The notes under the pieces: generated by a model | Seen by the model: the letters and a program-made list of their open reading frames with translations, nothing else | What the model was told of the DNA's origin: nothing | Database searches by the model: none | In this document: piece by piece, positions 35,201 through 47,021 of the stretch | Position numbering within the stretch: the first letter of the stretch is position 1 | Layout: each line of letters starts with the position of its first letter | Translations under genes and position numbers: made by a program | Assembly: GCA_000507305.1 (NCBI GenBank) | Contig: DF239529.1 | Location: 60,445-124,444 of the forward strand | Reading direction: 5' to 3' | Length of the DNA stretch: 64,000 nt | Source: Breviolum minutum Mf 1.05b.01 | Lineage: Eukaryota; Sar; Dinophyceae; Suessiales; Symbiodiniaceae

Positions 35201-38200
35201 TCTTTTCTGTCTAGTCATCGTTTTTCTTATGTTTCTTCTTCTTGCCGTTGCCTTTACTGTTGTTCCCATTGTCGCTGCCCCAAACGGGTCTCTTAGTTTT
35301 GGGAGTTCGGGGCATTGTTTGGATTCCGGAACCATACAAACGCCCATTTGCTTCGGTGTATTGAACAAACAACTTACGACCTATATACATGCCGTTACAT
35401 CATTCACCCTAAAAAACTGTACCTGGCAATCTCTGAATAGACATTTGGGATGTGGAAGAAAAAAGGCAGACACATTGATTTCAATACAAAAACGATGCAT
35501 CAAATAACAAACAAATAACGAACAATATCAAAAAACCGCAGACAATACATATTAAATTATATATATATATCAATAAGGCAACCAGTAACTGAAACTAATA
35601 TAGCACCTGATAACTGGATGGTTGGAGGACTGACTAGTTTCAGGGAGGGTAACAAACAGCACTGTAACAGGCAACCTGTTGGACGTGAGCGCCGGCCGTG
35701 AGATGTATGGTCCTGGTGGTGGCTATTCCCTGCTGGCAGGGCACGATGTAACTCGATGCCTGGCGACGATGAGTTTAGCACCTCGGTACTTGAAAATCCC
35801 TACCCTCCGTTTAGAACGAGGATCACATGGGACTCCCAGCAAACGGGGAAGTTGCGAAAAATATCGACTCAAAAGTTACAAGTACCTTTAAAAAGGAGAT
35901 ATGTGGATGTTACCAGGAGGGTAAGCATCGTTGCTTTGTATGAGATATATTGGATATTTATATATTATTCTTGTGTTGTTGGGGAGGGAGGTTTGTGTTT
36001 CTTTGCTGCGGGAATAGTTTGCTTTGTTTTTGGGTGGAAATTGCTTTTGTTTTGTATTGTTTTTTTTTGGTTGTTGGCGGGGATGATTGTACTCGTACCA
36101 CCCGGTTTTTAGCCCAAAAGATATGGATGTATACATAAAATAACTCATGTTTCTTACTAAGTGTCGTGACCTTTATACCTCCTTGGTCTGTTCATATTTC
36201 TATAAATCTAACAATTCTAGGGTAGTTCTGGTACCCCATGGTACCTTCTTTTAGCAACCCATTGGTAGATTAGCTCACAACCTCAAAAAATGAAGTTTTT
36301 AAGCCTTTTTTTGTGAAGTGAAGTCATTCTATGATTGGGTGGGAAGAATTCAAAAAACAACAGGCCTCTCAAAGTTAGAATGACTTTTTCAACAACAGTG
36401 TGAAGTTCAATGCTGGATGTTCAAGTTGATTTTCGTTTTCTTGAGGTAAATTAGCTAAGAAGCTTGAGAGGCTATGACCTAAGATCCCCCAGTCCCCTCA
36501 TTTTGAGATTGCTGATTTTCGAGACCAATTTTTTACCCAGCCGGGATGGATCGAAAATATGCAACGTTGCTTCGTAAAGGCCATCAGCAGGCATGGACTG
36601 AAATGAACATGATTTCAATTTCCTGAAAATGAAAGTATACTAAGTATACTTGTATCTCCCCAACCAAAACCCTTCATTTGCTTGGAAAAACATTGCACAC
36701 GAGATCCATTTTGCAGCTTTGGAAGATCCTCCGCCTGAGGAACCTGAGCATTTGGATGATCTTCAGTGGAGCCCGGACTCTGCTGAAGATGAAGAAGCCT
36801 TGAAGAATTGGCAGATGAGACTGAAGGAACCTTACCGTAAGAAATGGGGGAAACTCCCAAACATGGTGGGTTTCCCCAACAAACCCATGGGGGTTTCCCT
36901 ACTAAAAATGATCATTTTGGGGTGGAGATTGGGGGTACCACCATTTAAGGAAACACCCAAATAACCTCCAGGGAGTTGTTAACATATTCCCTACAACTCG
37001 CCGGCACTGGACAGAGTCGATGATTTTCTTCAAAGGTGGGGATATATGATCGTTCCCTGGAAAATATATGGAAGATTTTGACAGGCACATGGAAGGATTT
37101 GTTTGTGGAGCCTGGTTTTGAATCCAATTAGAAGCCAAGGTTTGTTTGGAAGTCTTGGGGAAAGTCATCAAAGGCGGTGTTTTAGGGAATGCTGTAGAAA
37201 TGAACCGTTTGATGAATTGTTCCAAAATTCAGAAGCCTGCACAATGGCATCCACCTACATCCATGTTACAGTCATTTGCCATGGTTTATCCATTTTTCAT
37301 GGTACACATCTGGCTCTCAAAAAGAGTCTTGCTCATCTTTCTTTTTCTCTCCATTTCTTGGTCGTCGAAGATGACGTACTGCGCCCAGAGAATCCACCAT
37401 GTCTTTCTCTCCACGCACTGGTGCCTAGGAGAAGTATCCTTTAGCTGGAAAGTTAGAGGCCACCAGCAGCGTCTTGGTATTAAAAGATCCACGGGTGCTT
37501 GGTATGGGGGTTTCCTAAAATGGTGGTACCCAACAACCATGGGTTTTCCTGCTAAAAATGATCATTTTGGGGTGTTTTGGGGGTACCACCATTTAAGGAA
37601 ACACCCGTATAGATCTGGTACTTCCTTGGGGATCCACTGATCGACCATCTTATTCTCAACTTGTAAGTTGGAAGTTCATGGGAATGAACCACGACTTGAA
37701 TCACACGAATACTAGCTAACGTGGACATGTCTGGACATGAGAGTCTTCCTTGGCTACATAAATGGCACGACTACAAAGTGTATATTAATCTAAATGTACA
37801 TGTCTAAAAAAAGTATGATGCCTAAATCACCAGAGCTAAAATTGCACCCAAAAGTCCCCCACCCACCCGAAAATCGCCATGGTTTCGCTTTCTTCGCTGC
37901 AAGGTGAAAAAGCTGCCGAAGGCTTACGGCAACGAAAGAAGCTTCCGGATGTCTCCGCCTCCGGAGCTCCTCTCGAGGGGTCAACGGAAGTGAAGGAGGG
38001 CGAGGACAGATGCCCCATTTCAGGAAAGCAAGGTCTGGGCATGTTGAAAATTCTGGGGTCCACGCCTTTAAAAAAAGAGAAGCTTTCAGTTAAGGGTTTT
38101 TATGTGAGAACTATTGATATAGTTGTATTTTATATACATGAGCATTGTCCTGATCATGGTCATGCATGATGATGATACTGATACTTATCGATTTGTATGA

Positions 38201-40342
38201 TTGTTGGCAGCTGTATCAACGTAATGTTCAATCTTAAGCTTAGCCACACATCACACATGTACTGCTACATTGATATACATCTATGATATTTTGAAGATAC
38301 AAATCGGTATTACAGTATCTAGCATGTATTCATACATATGAAACCTAAGTATAGAGTATCGATATAGATACATTTTAAAATACCCATACCATGCATGTAT
38401 GGTATATTTACTTTCTATTTACCATAAACATCAATCAACCAAATGCAGGAAAATATGCCATACATGGTATTAGTATGGGATATATGCATACAGTTCCTTG
38501 TTTTTCAGTCAACAGCACAGCATGGTCCACAAAAACGTATCTCCGTTGATTTTGTGGGCCAGGCACCTGCCCAATGGCATCCATCATGGGCCTTGCTGGT
38601 GTTAAGCCCGAGGCTGGGACCACGGCTTCTGGACCCTCCACTGCTTCAGTGCCTGCAGGGTCTAGCTTCATGAAGGGAAAGAGCTTGGTTTCTGGGTGGC
38701 ATAAGGATCCAGAAACAACTGGCAACTAGGTGCTTCTCTTGAAGGTGATGATCTATGATGAAAACGTACTGAAACCCATCAGGTGTATTTGTTCTCATGG
38801 GGGGATGAAAGAGAGACGTTTCTTATTTTTTCTCGGAATAATTATTAGAAGCCGTATGATTGTCCCGATGAGCATAGTTGCTACCCAGCTTCCTTGATGC
38901 ATCCAAACCGTGAAAATGATGGCTTCGGAGTAGGGAATTTCCCTAAGCCCTGTTTTCTTTGGGAAAAAATCTTCATGACCCAATATTTGTGATCTATTTT
39001 CCCTTTAAAAATAACATAGAAAACCTCATGATTTCATGGAACATCCCAGTTTGGTGAACTATCATAATTCTTCCTAATTGCATCATGCATCCTCCACAAG
39101 TTAAGTAGAAAAAACCAAACCAAAGGCATGTAGCTGAAGGTGTTGAGAGGTGAATTCCTCCCCCGTCTCCATTAACTCCAGGTTTGTTCTCGAGTGAAGT
39201 GGATGATTCTGATTTGTGCTTGGATAAACGTTGTTCAATTAGAAAGAGATGTTCCGGGCAGGACTTAAAATCCAGAGTAGGGTCCTCGACTTTTGATTTT
39301 TTTTGGTGTTTTCTGTCAGGAGCCAATTTTATTCCAGTAAAAAAGCGACAAAAAGAACGGGGCATTCGCTGGTACAGTACTCCACTGGGTGTTTTTCCCT
39401 TAAGGTTGCCAGCGTCCAGCAGAAGAATTCCATGGAAGACTCACTCTTTTACAGACTCTCCGGTGGAAAGTGAAGGGTACCCAGAGGATCCATGGGACTG
39501 GTATATTTACCCACATTTACCATAAAAATCACTCACTAAATGTAGGTAAATATACCGTTCGTCCCATGGATCCGTCATGGGTTAGGATCAGTTCGAAGGT
39601 CGACATGGGAGGTGAAGACCACTCGGTCGGTTCACCGAGTTGCAAGGGTTTCCGGATTGATAGATCGCATGGATTTTTCTCAGGTCCAAGATTCTACGAC
39701 TGATAAAATTGAAGTGCATGAACTTCATACTAATGCAACCAGTTGAAGCAATTTGAATGGATTTGATAGGTATAGTACCAGGTTTTTTCTGGTTTGTTAT
39801 CATCAAATCAGTCCACCTTTCCACTCGTCCATCCATCACCGAGTGGTTGGCGATCGCTAAGGACTTTGTCCACTTCATTGGGACGACAAGACCATCAAGA
39901 TGGTGGCCTTGGTTCAAGATTGCAGGGACGAGATGTTTGATGAACACCACACTAATAGTAGTGATAATGGTTCGATACGATTGTACTCTTTATATGCTCT
40001 TGATTTAGGAATTCAACTGGTTTCCTTTCTTCTATATTGCGGGAGAGTGCTGTGAAATCTATCATCCATTGGTTCGTCTACTTTAATATTCCAAATATGT
40101 CTCGAATATATACATAAATATCCCAGATACTCAATGTATACTCTATTTTAGCTACATTTAGGAAGTTAAGGGATGTTTTAGGGAGTAAATATTACACGTA
40201 AAATATTTCCACCTTATATATATATATATCACTCATATGACCGTTTAGCTGTAATCGCCCTCAGGTGGCGATGATTGCCGTCGCCTCTTGGATGAGTGGC
40301 ATTTTCGTGGGTTGGAATCTCCGCAAGATGCTGGCACGATAA
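29277..40342 (+). CDS. heme oxygenase fused to a cytochrome b5-like/MAPR heme-binding domain, tail-anchored
   Basis: Exons: 29277-29458, 29952-30098, 30389-30474, 30903-30966, 33455-33572, 33906-33986, 34454-34545, 34910-35018, 35671-35772, 36717-36836, 37904-38032, 38563-38687, 39405-39462, 39862-39911, 40265-40342. They keep one phase for about 512 residues to TAA. Heme oxygenase part: FLQKTLLEHDKTMDHPWM holds the likely proximal His, then FSLKQYATWVAMNHAIFKSM, LLRTKALEIDLRRLLGPNW, LAHHFLQYNAVLSGGSYLG with the distal-helix Gly-Gly, and GVKFYAFEGVDAGKE. MAPR part: LTLEELQKYQGQEGGRIL, LLDVSAGREMYGPGGGYSLL, AGHDVTRCLATM, DDLQWSPDSAEDEEALKNW. The tail has Cys-Pro motifs (CPISGKQ, TCPMAS, CPLHWDD) and ends in MIAVASWMSGIFVGWNLRK, a likely membrane anchor. 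Heme oxygenases open heme to biliverdin, CO and iron; MAPR domains bind heme. The first exon is not found, and the 30098 end and the 36836/37904 junction are less certain. Confidence 0.8.
31159..31257. mobile_element. TIR element, CCCCACCCAGTAA family
   Basis: CTACCCCCCACCCAGTAACA and TTACTGGGTGGGGGGTAG form a near-perfect inverted pair. It lies in intron 4 of the heme oxygenase gene. Diverged relatives are at 28333 and 62698. Confidence 0.85.
31299..33131. repeat. young tandem array, four cores of about 245 bp with spacers
   Basis: A core starting AGGAAGAAAGTTTGCGCC and ending near TGTCCGGCCAGTG occurs four times, starting near 31303, 31854, 32371 and 32889, spaced about 551, 517 and 518 bp. 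Spacer sub-repeats (31546-31697 and 31698-31849; also the GACACTAAG units) are themselves duplicated. Copies are almost identical. Two frames at 32172-32693 and 32690-33220 arise from the periodicity. The array sits in a single intron of the heme oxygenase gene. Confidence 0.9.
34274..34379. mobile_element. TIR element, CCCTCCCTGAAAC family
   Basis: TACACCCCGGGAATTTAACA at the left pairs with TCAAATTTCGGGGGTGTA at the right. It lies in the intron between exons 33906-33986 and 34454-34545. Confidence 0.8.
34734..34840. mobile_element. TIR element, TTACACCCTGGAAG subfamily
   Basis: TTACACCCTGGAAGATTTAC and TTAATCTTCCAGGGTGTAA are inverted ends. It occupies the intron that joins the heme oxygenase part to the MAPR part. 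Confidence 0.85.
35585..35650. mobile_element. shortened CCCTCCCTGAAAC-family element
   Basis: AACTGAAACTAATATAGCACC faces TAGTTTCAGGGAGGGT. It ends 20 nt before the MAPR exon at 35671. Confidence 0.65.
36863..36960. mobile_element. TIR element, GGGTTTCC subfamily
   Basis: GGTGGGTTTCC and GGGGGTTTCCCTACTAAAAA face GGTACCACCATTTAAGG and GGAAACACCC. It starts 26 nt after the GTAAGA donor at 36837 and is closely related to 37503-37610. Confidence 0.75.
37503..37610. mobile_element. TIR element, GGGTTTCC subfamily
   Basis: TATGGGGGTTTCCTAAAATG pairs with CATTTAAGGAAACACCCGTA. It lies in the intron after the MAPR domain. The long frame 37146-37640 overlaps it and is treated as intronic. Confidence 0.8.
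38382..38480. mobile_element. TIR element, GGTATATTTACC family
   Basis: CATGCATGTATGGTATATTT faces AAATATGCCATACATGGTAT. It lies in the intron before the exon at 38563. Confidence 0.7.
39481..39580. mobile_element. TIR element, GGTATATTTACC family
   Basis: GAGGATCCATGGGACTGGTA pairs with ATACCGTTCGTCCCATGGATC. It starts 18 nt after the donor at 39463. Confidence 0.8.
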
Positions 40343-41537
40343 GGTTCCACACGTCGTTTCGTCGTTTTTTGTTATGTTTTTTGTGTGTGAAGAGGTGGTG
40401 AGGTGGATATAGCTGGATTGCAGATGTATGTTTTTTTCCGGATTTGTGGGCTGGAATGGATTTTTTTTTGCAACCAAAAGATGGATGGATAAAAAGAGAT
40501 GGGAGGTGGGAAGTAAACATGAGAAAGAAATGAGTGATTAAGATGCCGCGGCTTTTGTGGATATTGAGAAAAGATGAAACACATATATGTGCATATATTT
40601 ATATCTACATATTTAGATTTAGATAATTGCAAGATAGCCTTTCTAACTTTGCAGGTGTTTCTTCATGCTGAGTCTGTGTACAGGACATGTTTTTTTCTTT
40701 GGATATGCAGGTGTATGCAGGTAACGTTTTGTTGGCAATTTGGATCATTCATTTCCTCATCAAACAAGGCACTAGAGTAAAAATGCAATGCACAAAAAAA
40801 TCCAGCATAAATTAACAGAACAACATGATCCGCATTGCTACAAGCTTTTTTTTGTGCTTGAGGTGATTCACTGAAACTTCCTTTTGCGAAATTAACCCTG
40901 CCGTACTGGGTTCGCAGATGAAGATTTGCGATCACCAGTGCTTATTTCTTTCTGCCGTGAGCCTGGATTTTTCCACCCATCCTCCGTTGAAGGGGAAGGG
41001 GGAAAACCCTTTACATGGCACCACAAGCGTTTCACCGAAAGAACAGTTCGAAACAGTTCGAAACCGCGGAAAAGGAACATCCAAAATCTGCCAAAAGGCA
41101 TTTTATTGGTCGATTGATTTTCGGACCCACACAAGTGGAAAATGCATTTCATACTTGGACAATTTAATATGGCATGAACATGCCAAAACAACAGATCGCT
41201 ATTCGGAGGTGTTAAGCGTGGCATGGAATATACATATACATTTTTTTCTAATATAACATCGTATAAATATAAGACCGTCAAGTTGGTCATGTTGACCACC
41301 GAGTCATGGTTGAGTTTTTACGATGCGAATCAGGCCTCCAGTTCGTCGGAGGTTGCTTGGGCCAGCCGTGTGGAGGCGCGCTGAAAAAGACTTCGGTGTC
41401 CGGACCGATGCTACAGCCGGAAATGTCACCCTAGGTTGGTACATTGCCCTATAGTAACCAATTCGCAGCCTGTAAGCTTTTCAGTTGGTGTGAAAAGCCC
41501 ATGGCTTTGTTTTTTTTTCCACGCTGAAAAACCCCAG
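40343..41537. other. intergenic or unresolved region after the heme oxygenase gene
   Basis: Frames at 40918-41256 and 40926-41117 overlap. A possible start exon at about 41319-41448 reads RTDATAGNVTLGWYIAL. None has firm splice support. The region probably holds the 3' UTR of the fusion gene and the upstream region of the next gene. Confidence 0.35.
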
Positions 41538-41643
41538 GCGGTCTTAGGACCCTTCACTTTTCTGGCTCTTTGGGGCTTTGGTCCTTGCTACCGGTTCGGA
41601 GCCCAGGAGTTGATGTTGTTTGCGCTCATGATTGGATGCAAAA
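41538..41643 (+). CDS. putative exon with hydrophobic segment
   Basis: It follows an ACCCCAG acceptor. It encodes LGPFTFLALWGFGPCYRFG and LMLFALMIGCKK. The right boundary and identity are unknown. Confidence 0.3.
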
Positions 41644-42098
41644 AGTCAAAAAGATATTTGTTAGATGTTTGTGTGCATAATCCCTTCACAAAGGCAAGAT
41701 GTTGTTGTTTGGTACGCCCCCACACTTGATATAGTATATCTAAGATGATACAGGCAACTAACAAATTGCTGTTGCGTATGGCCTTTTTCATCTCTTTTCA
41801 GGGTTCCTTGGATGGAGGGCAAGACACGTGATAATGCACCGTTTCTCTACCAGAAAGGCATTTGAATGTCAAGTTTTAGAAAGGAGGATGCAGCGCCCAG
41901 GTACTGTAGATGACGTTGGCATTACAGCGCGATATACATATACGTAAATATATAAATACACACATGTTTGGGGTCAGAATATTTGCATAAATACCAACAA
42001 ATGTACAGTATCCCTTATAGCAGGCAAGGAAAGAAACAATTTCCACATCATGTTCACCACCGTTTGCATCACCATACACTCACCATGGCGTCATTGCC

Positions 42099-44922
42099 AT
42101 GGCATCCTTTCGTCCCTTTGGGCTTTTGGTCACTTTGGCGACTTTGACGGCGACATTCTTTGACAATTTCGCTGCCTTTGGGAAGGCCAAAGTGAAGTTA
42201 CAGCGGAAGGTGGGGCCCCGAGATAGGTTTTTGATAGACCACTTGAGATGGTGAGTCAGGATACCGTATGATTCTAAAATATCCAAATTACAGAAGTAGT
42301 CATGTTACATTTATACTACAGTACTTTCATGTATGTTTTATGAAAGTCTTCCTGCATACGCTTGTTGCAAAACAACTTATAACATTGTCTTTTTGTCGGA
42401 GTGTGTTTCAAGCAAGTTGGTTTTCATTTATCTACCACCAAGGCTCAAAATTAATTGATTTGAGTTACTCTCCGGTAAACTAACATGGGAATACGTCTTC
42501 ATTCAGGGTCCGTTTTCTGGAAATTCCTATAGAAGATAGGGAAAATAGGGAAAATCCAAATGCTCCATGTATGGAATATTTACCTGTAGCTACATTTACC
42601 ATACATTTAAGCCAAATGTAGGTAAGTATTTCCTACATGGAGCATCTGCAAAAAAGGGTATTAAAAAAGAAGCAGCAAGGGGAAGACAACGACAGAGCAC
42701 TCCTGATGAGGCGCCAGGAATCGCCCCAACTCCACAGCGACGTTTGGCGGAAGATGGAGTCATTTGGACCGCTGTTAGTTACATTGGAAAAAAATCGGAA
42801 GTTGCGTCACTGTTGAGTCATGACAAAAAAATACGAAGCAAAACCGCATGTCGCCACTGAAACAATTAGATTGATGAAAGAATCACACAAAACACAAAAT
42901 ACACATATTATTTTTTGTTTTGACACACTGTCACCTGGGACTCAGAACAGAAATTTCATCCTGGCCAAGTGCAAAAATTGCCGCCATCCAGGCTCCCAGA
43001 CGTTTGGGCAAGAAGGTGCGGAAATGGGAAGGCGGCAAGGAGGGGTGAAAGCGAAAGATGTGAACCACATGAACCACGTCGTGTTTGCCATGAACTCCAC
43101 CAACAAAAGTTAACAAGGTCACGGTATGCATGTGGCTGTATCATGCATTATTTTGATTTATACATTAAGTGTACTATTTTGCATATGGAGTTTCATCACA
43201 GAATTTTGAAAGGACAAACTCACAAGCTTGGACCATGAAAAAACCTTATCAAGTAAGATCATCGTTCAGGACCTAAAGGACTTTACTTTGGAAAATTGAG
43301 ATCCTCATGGCCTCATGGTCGCTGGAATTCTAGGGCCAATAAGATTCAATAAGTATCCAAACATAGAGTCAAGAACTCACACGGTTTTTTTCACTTGTTT
43401 GTTTCTGGTATTATTGTTTGACAACTTTAGTGATAGGCTGACAATTTTTCTAAAAAACATATATGTAATGTATATATTTATATATACAATAAAACTGTTT
43501 TTTTGGAGGTAATCCTGCCTTTCTGTGAACAGAAAAAAACGACGCCCCTGTCAGTGCATATCTTCATGTCTTTGGGCATTGCGAAGTCATAAAGTCTACA
43601 GCCAAGGTTGTCTCCCCCCAGACATCCTCTTTGAACGATGAGTTGGAAGCTTTGGCATTGCAGGCGGTCGCTGCGAAAATCTCCACATGGCAGGTGTTGA
43701 CCCTGGACCCTGAAAAATGAACGGTTGGTGTAAACCTCAAAATCAGCCCCATTTTGAAAAGGAACATCATTTGAAGCATTCAGTTCCATGACTTTGGGTT
43801 CAAAATGTTGATTTTCTAGAGATTTAGTGAATGTAAAATTTGAAGAGTGGATATTTAAGTGAGGGTTCTATTGCGCGTTTCTTTGAAAAGTAACCGAATA
43901 ATGGGCTTGGCGCAGGTATTCCCTTAAAAGACACCAACAAATTGCTTCAGAATTGGTTGAGAAGCAGTTGGGCAAAGGGTTTGAGTTTGGGGTGTGTTCG
44001 AAGGGTATGTTGAAACGCATTTCATGAGCTCAGTCAGGTTTCAACAACAAGACACGACTTTTTAAAGCTGAAAACGGTATGCAGTCTGCATATTCGCTGC
44101 AGCCATGGTACCACCTGCGCAATTTAGCTCTATCAGCTGGGCACCATTAATAAGGACTAACTGACTAACAACTTCAGCCAGCGTAAATGCTGGATTCCGC
44201 TCCCTCTGAGGAAAATTGGACACCTAAACGCACCGGTTTTTTTTAATGTCGCAGTGTTGTGAGGTGAGGCTTTGACGTTTTTTTCAGTCAATCATGTTTG
44301 CTATGGTTCACCCTGTTAAGGTTTGCCTATTTTTGGTTGTTTTTGTTTGCTACATTTTCTTTAAGGGCTAGGCACATGCAGTCAGGTCAGCTGCCCAAAG
44401 CTGTTTTCCATTTGTCGAGTCATGTCATATCATGTCTATATATGTTCTTAAATATGCGACATTTATTTAGGTCGCCAACTGTTTCCGGATTTGTTTTCCG
44501 GAAACTTCATTATACATCAGGGTTTTGTTTTCAACCAAGGATACACAATTAATTCTTTTCAAGCTCTCATTGGTCATAAGACATACTTTGAGGGAGTTGA
44601 AGTTTGTTTGAAGGGCCTTTGCTATTTATCTTCTCTTAGATATGACTTGATATTGCCAGGGTTTCTTGATGTTTACTGTAAGTAAAACTGACAACGCAGA
44701 TCATTTCTTTTGTCAAAATCACGTGCCAAGCCAAACTCATCAGCAAAACACTATACCTCGTTACACGAGGCGTGTTTTTTTTTTGTGTCCGTAATCCGGA
44801 TCTTTCCAGACAGTGGTGTTAAATCATGCAGTAACTCCGGTTTTTTTTGCGATGGTAGGCTCATCCTCGCTAAAAACTCGAAGTGTTGTCCCGAAGATGA
44901 TTCAGAATTAGGGAAAATATGA
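42099..44922 (+). CDS. six-exon gene model, unknown product, N-terminal signal anchor
   Basis: Exons: 42099-42250, 42657-42805, 43533-43689, 43916-44004, 44471-44677 and 44810-44922, total 867 nt in one frame from ATG (context GCCATGG) to TGA, 288 residues. Donors are GTGAGT, GTCACT, a GC site, GTATGT and GTAAGT, and every junction is phase-compatible. The start MASFRPFGLLVTLATLTATF looks like a secretory or plastid leader. Charged helices follow (KKKQQGEDNDRALLMRR, HSDVWRKMESFGPLL), then AYLHVFGHCEVIKSTAKV and GFVFNQGYTINSFQALIGHK. No family is recognised. The last exon (acceptor CCAG followed by A) is the weakest. Confidence 0.5.
42560..42647. mobile_element. TIR element, GGTATATTTACC family, next to an acceptor
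   Basis: TGCTCCATGTATGGAATATT pairs with AGTATTTCCTACATGGAGCA. It ends 9 nt before the exon at 42657. Confidence 0.8.
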
Positions 44923-45118
44923 TTACTATCACACCTTTTCTAAACGTCGAATATCTACTGGACGGCAGACAGGCCATCAGGGAGATCTTGCATATGTAAT
45001 TCAGACCTAAGACTTCCCATTTTTCATGGACAAGCAAGGGGCTTTTGGACGCTTTCTAATCTCATACATATAAATTAAGCCAGTAACATACCTACCTGCT
45101 GGTATCAGGTAGTTGTAG

Positions 45119-45907
45119 GTTAGCACTCAATGTCAGTGACTTCCTAATGAATTCTTTGATGAAGTCAAGAGAATTATCGCCTGATTTGGAAAGTGATGAC
45201 ATGTCCGGGCACTTTGGAGCAATCAAACTTTGCTTGTGGTGACAAAATCAGACATTGTAAGATTAGCATAGACTGATGCATACTCGTGGGCCGTAGGGTG
45301 GCAACTCTGGGAAGATGTTCTTGGTTCTTCTTTTTTCTATCATTGTTGTATTGTTGCACTTTGGAATGAAGTATGAGATTCAAACATGTTAATTACTATG
45401 ATTTTGCGCTGGATGAAGCACCTTCATCAAATTAAACTTTCTTCTTCATGTGTTTCTACCTTATTGCTGGCGGCAACCAGCTATGCACACGCATTGCTGC
45501 AAACATCATCCTGTATTGTGCAAGCACTGACCCGCCATGCATATTTGTTTGATTTACCAGAAAAACAGTAGGTTGTCACATGCCAGCATGGTGTTTGGCC
45601 GCGGGATAGCTACATGCCGTGCCGCAGAGCAGTTCCAAGCACTTGAAATGGGATGCACGACCTTGCCATGATCTGATTTTCGGATGCATTCAAAAGCTGA
45701 AGGCTTGCCAAAGGTATTCATGTGATCAGTTGATTGCAGGTGATTCCAACCACAGAGGACCGAAAGAAAAAACAGGAAATTTGGGAGACGTTGCTTGGCA
45801 AGTATAAGAGGTGGAGAACTTCCTTGTCTTGTTGCGCAGAGCTTCAGTTGTTGAATCAGTTATTGCCGTTTGAAGTTGGGAAGCTTCATGCCCAAACAGC
45901 GTGTTGA
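45119..45907 (+). CDS. partial gene chain, unknown product
   Basis: Candidate exons are 45119-45238 (NVSDFLMNSLMKSRELSPDL), about 45481-45558 (YAHALLQTSSCIVQALTRHA) and 45740-45907 (VIPTTEDRKKKQEIWETLLG, to a stop). Donors would be GTGACA and a GA site, and the phases fit. The second acceptor is AG followed by C. No domain is recognised. A further frame (45870-46082) overlaps the last exon. Confidence 0.35.
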
Positions 45908-46099
45908 GGCTCCAGTGCGTTTGCGAAGATGTTTTGGGAGACGGCATAGAGGCACCGTGCAACTGCCCACTGTGTTTGAGTTTGATCAAATTTGTACCCG
46001 AAACGGAAGTGCTATGTGCAATTTGGACGACAACTTGCCCCACCCATGTCGCATCACATGGCTCGATTTGCGCGATGTTTGATTGTTTTGCTTCTTGAA

Positions 46100-47021
46100 A
46101 TGTGTTGTGCAAGTATTTTGTATTCTGTTGGTTGCGATGTTTGAGTGGTTCCCTTGTCGCCCAAATTAAGGGCATTTTAAGAAAATGATTTCCTGCCCGA
46201 CCTGTGTGGTGGCACGCCCATGGCGGGTCGAGTCAAACGATTGCAGTTTTGCATCCGCTGATCGTATGTAGTTTGGTTTCGGGACCTAAGGTCTTTCTCC
46301 AGAAGCATTCCAATTTTGTTTTCTATATTGTATATGCCAGCTATAACACCTTTTTTTGCAAAAGAGTTGAGGTGTAAAAATGCCATCGTTGCATCACCAC
46401 AACTGCAGATTCACGTGTTGGTTCAAATTGCAGAGAGGGAAGGTAATTCGAATTGCGGTTTCCACACCAAAGTTGTTGAGCAATTCTTTGGTTTTTTAAA
46501 TGTTATTTTTTTCACATTCGTAAATGTTATTTTCACAATTCCCTCCGTATGACCTGGCCAATCAGTAGCGTGGGGACAAAACACGAATAATCTTGGCATT
46601 TGACACATTTCAACACATGTAAACCTGGAATTCAATCACGGTGTAGTTCATGCAAAGCATGTACGCCAAACCATCAACAACATGATGTTGCACATTCATA
46701 ACCACATGTACATGATTTGCGCTATGGGTTGCTGGCCCTGTCATGCCTGTTAAACAGTTGGTGTCTTGGGCTTTGTTGGGGTAGGATATGAAAAATCACG
46801 GAATTCATGTTCAGCAATTATTAAAACAACATTTTGCCCAATCGAAAAAAATACATTTAATTTAAGTTTCATTGGCGTTTCCTGGAGGTGACAATTTGGA
46901 GAATTTGAAGATCCTCGATTTTGATACGTGGATAATGGACATTGTTTCAAAAATGTATGTCATTTTCAACGGTGACGGTGTTAAATTCTAATGAATCTGA
47001 TTCACTTGGCCTTGCCTCCAG
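46100..47021. other. nothing firm recognised
   Basis: Short overlapping frames only. No repeat family member with both ends was seen. Confidence 0.4.

Noticed and set aside
35112..35507. 131-codon frame with a strong hydrophobic segment
   Set aside because: It lies wholly inside the intron 35019-35670 that splits the MAPR domain. T-rich intron sequence produces hydrophobic frames.
37146..37640. 164-codon frame
   Set aside because: It falls in the intron between MAPR exons 36717-36836 and 37904-38032 and overlaps a TIR element.
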